Below are positions 58,878-64,000 of a DNA stretch of 64,000 nucleotides, piece by piece. The DNA lies in contig NZ_RWIU01000002.1 in assembly GCF_003944765.1 (NCBI RefSeq), positions 124,001 to 188,000 on the forward strand. The letters run 5' to 3'. Position 1 is the first letter of the stretch, and the number at the start of each line of letters is the position of its first letter. The notes beneath the pieces are model-generated. The model saw only the letters and a list, made by a program, of their open reading frames with translations. It was not told where the DNA came from and did no database searches. This DNA is from Hymenobacter perfusus (GTDB lineage: Bacteria; Bacteroidota; Bacteroidia; Cytophagales; Hymenobacteraceae). The translations under genes were made by a program, and so were the position numbers.

Positions 58878-59384
58878 ATGGAAGATCTGTTTAAAAAGTT
58901 CATAAATGCCGGTGTCGGCTTCGTTTCGCTCACCAATGAGCGGGTTCAGAAAAGCATCGATTCGCTGGTGCAGGAAAGCAAGCTTTCGGAGCAGGAAGGC
59001 GCCAAAATAATGGACGACCTGAAGAAGAACACCGATGCCAAGCGCAAGGAGCTGGAAAAGCAGGCCCAGGGCCTGGCCGCCCGCCTGCTGAAAACAGTAG
59101 GAGTAGCCCCCAACGCCGACGTAGAAGAGCTGAAGCGCACCGTGAAAGGCTCTAAATCTTCGGCTTCGGCAGCTGCTCCCGCCAAGAAGGCCCCGGCCGC
59201 CAAAACGGCCGCTCCGGCTAAAGCCGCTGCTGCCGGCGCCACCAGTAAAGTGGCCGGCACCGTGAAAAAAGCCGCCGATAAAACCAGCGCCGCCGCTGGC
59301 AAAACCCAGAAATCGGCCGCTGGCAAAGCCGGCGCGGCCAAAAAACAGGCGAACGATACGGCCGCTGCCGAAAGCAACGCGTAG
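58878..59384 (+). CDS. Phasin-like protein with PhaF-type Lys/Ala tail
   Basis: 168 residues. The N-terminal half (about 1-85) is a helical phasin-like domain (FKKFINAGVGFVSLTNERVQKSIDSLVQESKLSEQEGAKIMDDLKK). The C-terminal half is a Lys/Ala repeat region (APAKKAPAAKTAAPAKAAAA, KKAADKTSAAAGK), as in PhaF of pseudomonads, which binds DNA and PHA granules. PHA synthase genes are not in this window, so a granule role is unproven; the tail may bind nucleoid DNA. A terminator follows, then a UbiB gene. Confidence 0.78.
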   Translation: MEDLFKKFINAGVGFVSLTNERVQKSIDSLVQESKLSEQEGAKIMDDLKKNTDAKRKELEKQAQGLAARLLKTVGVAPNADVEELKRTVKGSKSSASAAAPAKKAPAAKTAAPAKAAAAGATSKVAGTVKKAADKTSAAAGKTQKSAAGKAGAAKKQANDTAAAESNA

Positions 59385-59403
59385 GTTTCGGCCTCAGGCC
59401 CGT

Positions 59404-59437
59404 AAAACCCCGGCCGTTTGTAGCGGCCGGGGTTTTT
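59404..59437 (+). terminator. Terminator after the phasin-like gene
   Basis: AAAACCCCGGCCG pairs with CGGCCGGGGTTTT around TTTGTAG, followed by TT. A 13-bp perfect stem. Confidence 0.85.
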
Positions 59438-59545
59438 TATGCGCTTATTTCGCAGATTGGACGAGTTGAACAGCTGCTCGCTCTTCCAGGAGAACTGCCG
59501 GCTTCAATCCATGAAATCCGCCCGCTCCGTTTAACCCCGTGCTGC

Positions 59546-61234
59546 ATGTTTAAGAACACCATTTCCAACCTCACGCGCATCCGGCAGGTAGCTGAGGTGC
59601 TGATTCGCTACGGCTTCGAGGACGTGGTGACCAGCACGGCGCTGCGGCGGCTGGTGTCGCAGAGTCGGCGCCGCTCGTGGCAGGAAGGGGAGCAGGCGGT
59701 GTTCGAAACCACGCGCTGGGAGCGGATTCGCATGATTATCGAGGAGCTGGGGCCTACCTTTATCAAGCTGGCCCAGGCCCTAAGCAACCGCGCCGACCTG
59801 CTGCCCCAGCCGCTCATCGATGAGTTTGAGAAGCTGCAGAGCAACGTGCCGCCGTTTCCGGTGGCGCAGGCCCGGCGTATCATTGAGCAGGAGCTGGGCC
59901 GGCCGCTGGAAGAGGTGTTTAGTGAGTTCGAGGAGGTGCCACTGGGCTCGGCCAGCATCGGGCAGGTACACGGCGCACGCTTGCTTACGGGCGAGAAAGT
60001 GGTGGTGAAAGTGCAGCGCCCCGATGTGCAGGAAAAAGTGCGCACCGACCTGAGTCTGCTGCACGAGCTGGTGCGCCTGACGGCCCCGTTTCTGCGTCGC
60101 CAGGGCCTGAGCAACCCCCAGGACATTGTAGACGCCTTCGAGCGGAGCATGACCAAGGAGCTGGATTACACCTCCGAAGCCCGCTCGATGGAGCAGTTTC
60201 GCAAGCTCTATGAGGATTATGAGTCGTTCTACATTCCGCGGCCGTACCGGGAGTTGAGTACCAACCGCATCCTGGTGATTGAGTACGTGAGCGGTTGCAA
60301 GATTACCGATAAGCCGCAGCTGCTGGAGTGGGGCCTGAGCCCCGAGAAAGTGGCCGAAACCGGCATGGATATTTACCTGACCCAGATTTTCGAGTTCGGG
60401 GCCTTCCACGCCGACCCGCACCCCGGCAACGTGCTGGTGCGCCCCGATGGCACGCTGGTGCTCATTGACTTCGGGATGGTGGGCCGCCTCAGCAAGCAGC
60501 AGAAGTATGCGTTTGCGGGCGTATTCATCGGGATGGCCCGGCAGGACGCGCGCAGCATGGCCCTGAACTTCCGCCGCCTGGCCCTGACCTCCGAAATCCC
60601 GGATATGCGCGCCTTCGAGGCCGACCTTAGCCAGCTGATTGAGGATTTCGCCCTGCTCGACGTGAAGGAAATGAGCATGTCGGACCTGGCCGACGCGCTT
60701 CAGAACATCATTTACCGCTACAAGCTGCAGGTACCCGGCTCGGTGTTCCTGATTCTGCGGGCCCTGGTGATTCTGGAGGGTATTGGCAAGGTGCTACACC
60801 CGCGCTTCAACACCTTTGAGTTTGTGCGGCCCTATGGCGCGCGCATCATTGGGGAGCAGTATTCGCGGGAGAATATTCAGAACGAGGCCCTCTACACCGG
60901 CACCCAGTTGCTGGCCCTGCTGCAAACCCTGCCCAGCGACGTGCGCCAGATCATGCGCAAAATCTCGCGCGGTGATTTGCGGGTGCGGGTGGAGCTGAGT
61001 GGCTACCAGCTGCTACTGCGCAAAGCCGATCAGCTGGTGAGCCGCAGTATTCTGGCGGCGGTGGCGGTGGCCGTTATTGTGTTTGCAGGCCTGAGCCTGC
61101 TGGGCCGCTACCCGGCCACCATGCCGTTCTACCGGGGGCTACCGGTGGTAACGTGGTATAGCCTGGGCCTCGCCGCGTTTCTGCTGCTGATTCTGTTTAT
61201 TCTGGGTACCAAAAATGAGCGGCGGCGCGAGTAG
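59546..61234 (+). CDS. UbiB/ABC1-family atypical kinase
   Basis: 562 residues. Family motifs: FIKLAQALSNRADLLPQPLIDEFEKLQSNVPPFP (KxGQ-type block), PLGSASIGQVHGARL (a Gly-Ala-Ser rich loop), VVVKVQRPDVQEKVRTDL (the lysine), HADPHPGNVLVRPDGTLVLIDFGMVGRL (catalytic HxDxxxxN and DFG). Two C-terminal membrane segments (AAVAVAVIVFAGLSLLG and GLAAFLLLILFILGTK). UbiB-type kinases support isoprenoid quinone synthesis and lipid trafficking. This could relate to menaquinone here. Location follows the phasin-like gene. Confidence 0.93.
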   Translation: MFKNTISNLTRIRQVAEVLIRYGFEDVVTSTALRRLVSQSRRRSWQEGEQAVFETTRWERIRMIIEELGPTFIKLAQALSNRADLLPQPLIDEFEKLQSNVPPFPVAQARRIIEQELGRPLEEVFSEFEEVPLGSASIGQVHGARLLTGEKVVVKVQRPDVQEKVRTDLSLLHELVRLTAPFLRRQGLSNPQDIVDAFERSMTKELDYTSEARSMEQFRKLYEDYESFYIPRPYRELSTNRILVIEYVSGCKITDKPQLLEWGLSPEKVAETGMDIYLTQIFEFGAFHADPHPGNVLVRPDGTLVLIDFGMVGRLSKQQKYAFAGVFIGMARQDARSMALNFRRLALTSEIPDMRAFEADLSQLIEDFALLDVKEMSMSDLADALQNIIYRYKLQVPGSVFLILRALVILEGIGKVLHPRFNTFEFVRPYGARIIGEQYSRENIQNEALYTGTQLLALLQTLPSDVRQIMRKISRGDLRVRVELSGYQLLLRKADQLVSRSILAAVAVAVIVFAGLSLLGRYPATMPFYRGLPVVTWYSLGLAAFLLLILFILGTKNERRRE

Positions 61235-61244
61235 CGGCAGGCGT

Positions 61245-62384
61245 TTAGAACCCAATGCTTACATCCAGGCGTGCTGAGGTATGAATCGGATTAAAAATGA
61301 CAAACCCGTTGTAGTTGGTCTGTTCGTAGCGCGCTTCCAGCCCTAGCTCTGGTAAGTTTTTTCGCTGAATTGTTGTTCCTAGGCCAGCCGTCCAGCCAAC
61401 ACCAGACTTGGTGATGAGAATAGGCCGCTTCTGGATAACAGTGGAAGTGGAGGACGTCGTTCTGGTTTCAACCGAGGAGTTGCGCAGGTTGTGGCCGTAC
61501 AGAACACCCGCGTTGATATAGGGCCGGATGATGCCACTACCGAGGGTATAGCGCAACAGGAGGGGAATTTGTATCTGCTGATAGTCTACTACCGCTTCGT
61601 TTTCCTGGCTGAACGATGAGGTAGCCGTCACGCTACGATAGGTATTGCGCAACGACAGATAGTTGGCTTCCACAATAGTTGAGAACCGGGACTTGTTGAA
61701 CAGCCGCAAAAATACTCCCGCCTGATACCCGATTTGGTTCTCGCTGCTGCCCGGGAAGGGTTCGGAGGCAAATTCAAAGTCAGAGGCGTTAATTCCCGCC
61801 TTTATACCATACACTGCACGTATTCCGCTGCTGCGCTTTAAAATTTTGCTGGATTCCTGCGGGTGACGGCATGCGTTGTAGTCCATGGTCAGGCGGGTAA
61901 GGCCCGAATAGTTGACAGGGTATTTCTGCTGCACTTTGGTAGTGCCAAACTCCAGCGTAGGGCAGCCGGGCAATAGCCGGTGCAACGTTAGCTGGGCCGC
62001 GTCAGGTACCACTTGTACCAGATATGCGCTATCCGGCGACTGGAGAAAATAGCCTTTTTTCCCGTCGGCCCCACGGCCTCCGTACAAACTAACGGGGCCT
62101 TGCACCAGGGGCGTTACCAGCTGCGGTGTTTTTTTGGAGCCTACCGGTAACGTTTGGCTTATCACTCCTTTCTGGTCACCGAAACTCAGCAATTCCGCCG
62201 CTTCAAAACGGGTGCTTGGCGTGTTCCGGCGTTTTAGCGTGACGTGGCCTACGCCCTTTTCAGATACCAGCACCCGTCCATGCAGGGTATCACCAGAGGC
62301 GGTAACCAGGTAATCCTGGTCGATACGTTGGGCCTGTACTGAAATTGATAATCCGAGGCAGGCGAGCAACAAAATAGGTTTCAC
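61245..62384 (-). CDS. Outer-membrane beta-barrel protein (PorT-like)
   Basis: 379 residues from GTG 62384 with signal VKPILLLACLGLSISVQAQ. The first half is a domain with LVTASGDTLHGRVLVSEKGVGHVTLKR; the second half is an eight-strand barrel pattern (GIKAGINASDFEF, AGVFLRLFNKSRFSTIVEANYLSLRN, IPLLLRYTLGSGIIRPYINAGVLYG, LGLEARYEQTNYNGF). The ATG at 62483 is excluded because the TAGCTTTG promoter at 62418-62425 lies between it and the GTG. GC is lower than in the neighbours. Function unknown. Confidence 0.78.
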   Translation of the reverse strand: MKPILLLACLGLSISVQAQRIDQDYLVTASGDTLHGRVLVSEKGVGHVTLKRRNTPSTRFEAAELLSFGDQKGVISQTLPVGSKKTPQLVTPLVQGPVSLYGGRGADGKKGYFLQSPDSAYLVQVVPDAAQLTLHRLLPGCPTLEFGTTKVQQKYPVNYSGLTRLTMDYNACRHPQESSKILKRSSGIRAVYGIKAGINASDFEFASEPFPGSSENQIGYQAGVFLRLFNKSRFSTIVEANYLSLRNTYRSVTATSSFSQENEAVVDYQQIQIPLLLRYTLGSGIIRPYINAGVLYGHNLRNSSVETRTTSSTSTVIQKRPILITKSGVGWTAGLGTTIQRKNLPELGLEARYEQTNYNGFVIFNPIHTSARLDVSIGF

Positions 62385-62417
62385 TATGAAACTATAAAAA
62401 GTGTAATTGGACGAATA

Positions 62418-62425
62418 CAAAGCTA
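62418..62425 (-). promoter_or_regulatory. -7 promoter element of the beta-barrel gene
   Basis: CAAAGCTA (TAGCTTTG on the minus strand) matches TAnnTTTG exactly, 34 bp before the GTG start. Confidence 0.65.
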
Positions 62426-62757
62426 ATGCCGCCGTGAGTAATATGCGCTGAGACGGAATGACAAAATATGATTTATATAACATTTTGTCCAGGTAATAAT
62501 TTGACCATCAATTTATTGAAAGAAGTATGCAGTAACAGTGGGTAATCCGATAAGAGGATTGATCAATTTATTTTTCTTGCTGCTTGAGAAGTCAGGAAAA
62601 GAGATTAGGGTAAATTGATAAATGCATGAATTTCAATAGATTGATATAATTGTTTGTTGTTGCTTGAAGTCTGAAAATGGTCAAATTTGGCATATAGTTC
62701 TTTGCCGATGCAGCTCACCTTGCGTCCGCCTTCCGCTACTTGGCGGGGTACACGCAC
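62426..62757. other. AT-rich divergent intergenic region
   Basis: About 330 bp of clearly AT-rich sequence between the divergent beta-barrel and coiled-coil protein genes. It holds a direct repeat TCAATTTATT at 62508 and 62563 and several TTGATA motifs. No gene or strong hairpin is visible. Confidence 0.5.
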
Positions 62758-63822
62758 ATGGTAAACTGCAACAACTACAAACTCCGTATTCTACTGCCGC
62801 TCCTCCTGCTCAGCACTGCCACGGCGGCCACGGCCCAAACGACTGACGACCAGGAATCCTACGAAACCCAGAAGCGGCTGAGCGTGGGCGTCACAAAGTA
62901 CGCCGAGGCGCGGGTGGCCCTTACTAGCTTCATCCGGACCCGGGCGGCGCGGGTGCAGAAGCAGGAGGAAACCCCCGAGCAGCTGACGGCCGAATTCAGC
63001 CTACCCACCCGCGAGCTGCCCCGCCTCGATTCCCTGACGGCCACGCTGGGTTACGTGCTGGAAAACAACCTCAATGCCCGTAACCTGGCCCCGCGCCTAC
63101 AGGAGTTGCGCACCCAAGAGCAAACCGAAGCGGCGCAGCTCACCCGCGCCGAAACCCGCCTGCGCGACGCTAAGCTCACGAAGGAGGAACGGGAAGACGG
63201 GCAGGAAGAAGTAACCCGCCGCGAAACCCGCCTCCAGCAGCTCCGGCAGCAACAGCAGCAACTCACCAGCCACCAGGGCCAGGCCTACGTGACGCTGCGG
63301 CTGTTCGATGAAATCAGCTTTCCCACGGGCAACCGGCGCGTGAGCTTCGTAAACATGCCGGGCGTGGAGTATGGCTATCTGCGGCTGGATAACCCGAAAG
63401 TCGGCCTGACCAGCCCGGCCTACCAGGGCTACGCTATCAAGTACCTGTTCACGCGGGGCAAGAGCTACTTCAACCTGGGTGTGTACAAGCCCACGACTAC
63501 CAACAAAACGGATTCGGCGTTTGTGAACGAGCTGTTCGTCATCAATTTCGGGCAGGATTTCTACCCGCGCAATTTCGGCCGGGGCCGCCGCCGCTACCTC
63601 AACCTGTACACCAGCTACCAAGTGGGCGGCTTCATCCTCAACCGCAACGATGATAAAAAGAACGAGTTCATCCCGAACCTGAACCTGGGTCTGGGCATAG
63701 AGCTGCTCAAAACCCGCCACGTCCTGCTTGATACAAAGGCTAGTTACTTCGTGCCACTGAGCAGCCGCAGCCGCGACCTGCGCGGGCTGCTGGGCCAGGC
63801 CTCGTTCAACTTTGTGTTTTAG
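62758..63822 (+). CDS. Secreted protein with coiled coil and outer-membrane-type C-terminus
   Basis: 354 residues from ATG 62758 (MVNCNNYKLRILLPLLLLST). Signal peptide up to about ATAQ. A charged coiled coil fills about 60-170 (LQELRTQEQTEAAQLTRAETRLR). The last 180 residues alternate aromatic and polar residues (YLFTRGKSYFNLGVYKP, YLNLYTSYQVGGFIL, LNLGLGIELLKTRHVLLDTKASYFVPL) and end in F (QASFNFVF), like an outer-membrane barrel. The architecture suggests a Bacteroidota outer-membrane protein with a periplasmic coiled coil. Family unknown. Confidence 0.7.
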   Translation: MVNCNNYKLRILLPLLLLSTATAATAQTTDDQESYETQKRLSVGVTKYAEARVALTSFIRTRAARVQKQEETPEQLTAEFSLPTRELPRLDSLTATLGYVLENNLNARNLAPRLQELRTQEQTEAAQLTRAETRLRDAKLTKEEREDGQEEVTRRETRLQQLRQQQQQLTSHQGQAYVTLRLFDEISFPTGNRRVSFVNMPGVEYGYLRLDNPKVGLTSPAYQGYAIKYLFTRGKSYFNLGVYKPTTTNKTDSAFVNELFVINFGQDFYPRNFGRGRRRYLNLYTSYQVGGFILNRNDDKKNEFIPNLNLGLGIELLKTRHVLLDTKASYFVPLSSRSRDLRGLLGQASFNFVF

Positions 63823-63861
63823 GCTACCAGAACGTGTACGTAGTGAATAGGTGCCAGCTTT

Positions 63862-63999
63862 TCAGCCTCCGAGGGTCGATGTCATTTCCACATCGAACAA
63901 CTTGCTCAATTCGGCTGCCTTTTGAAGAGTAAATTCTTGTTTATCAATAGCGGCAATAATACCGATACGAGAATTTTCGACGCTGAGTAGAACTCTGTA
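63862..63999 (-). CDS. 3' end of a minus-strand gene, cut by the window
   Basis: The frame is open from the window end to a TGA at 63862-63864. It reads YRVLLSVENSRIGIIAAIDK and then QEFTLQKAAELSKLFDVEMT, a helical C-terminus. About 46 residues are visible, in lower-GC sequence. No family recognised. The gene points toward the coiled-coil protein gene, and no clear hairpin lies between them. Confidence 0.5.
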   Translation of the reverse strand, partial: YRVLLSVENSRIGIIAAIDKQEFTLQKAAELSKLFDVEMTSTLGG

Positions 64000-64000
64000 C

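Overview
The window looks like a chromosomal segment of a Hymenobacter-like member of the Bacteroidota (Cytophagales). GC is high. Two secreted enzymes end in type IX secretion (T9SS) sorting domains, and a T9SS plug (DUF5103) lipoprotein is encoded. Start codons mostly lack Shine-Dalgarno sequences. Many genes follow the Bacteroidota -7 promoter element TAnnTTTG. Several families (DUF3276, DUF3822, DUF4296, DUF1573, DUF4126, DUF922) are typical of the phylum. I see no rRNA, tRNA, CRISPR array, prophage or transposase gene.

Layout. 1-5.1 kb: the end of a large AsmA-like protein, an NHL/SMP-30-like lipoprotein, a small protein and a probably Tat-exported lipoprotein amidase. 5.5-9.6 kb: two T9SS cargo enzymes, a metzincin protease with PPC, crystallin and CBM6-like modules and a GH128-type glucanase with a discoidin module, then a decayed T9SS-domain remnant. 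9.9-11.7 kb: lipoproteins and a membrane protein of lower GC. 11.8-21.3 kb: ABC-F ATPase, katG with a probable PerR/Fur operator, an Imm32-like gene, the T9SS plug protein, a Na+/H+ antiporter and an M48 protease. 21.4-25.5 kb: an unknown low-GC gene, a PhnA-like protein, YchF, isocitrate dehydrogenase and DUF3276. 25.9-34.6 kb: a DUF58 protein, small genes, an AlkA/phosphatase/GNAT operon, a second antiporter, threonine aldolase, a 56-residue basic protein, a YfcE phosphoesterase, a Nudix protein, a lipoprotein and CoaD. 34.7-43.4 kb: DUF3822, Nudix, DUF4126, a thioesterase, a TPR histidine kinase, a RecD-like helicase, DUF1573, DUF423 and YggS. 43.6-46.5 kb: a short aerotolerance-type (Bat) operon. 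46.6-53.6 kb: DUF4296, CsaA, DUF922, and an operon-like run EgtB-EgtD-aminotransferase-MATE, with a KGG stress protein divergent from egtB. 53.8-64 kb: MenC, an aspartic protease with PDZ, an acyltransferase, an esterase, a phasin-like protein, a UbiB kinase, two outer-membrane-type proteins and the end of a cut gene.

How the genes fit together. Much of the window is core housekeeping: IDH in the TCA cycle, MenC in menaquinone synthesis, CoaD in coenzyme A synthesis, YchF and ABC-F in translation, YggS in PLP homeostasis. A second theme is oxidative stress: katG, ergothioneine synthesis, the KGG protein and Bat-like proteins. A third is extracellular degradation through T9SS. Intergenic DNA carries strong hairpin terminators, two paired-palindrome (REPIN-like) elements of different sequence, and several dispersed inverted-repeat families. 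No clearly novel multi-gene system is visible. The best leads are the ergothioneine operon with an unusual aminotransferase, the katG operator, the paired palindromes and the 56-residue basic protein expressed from a divergent promoter pair.
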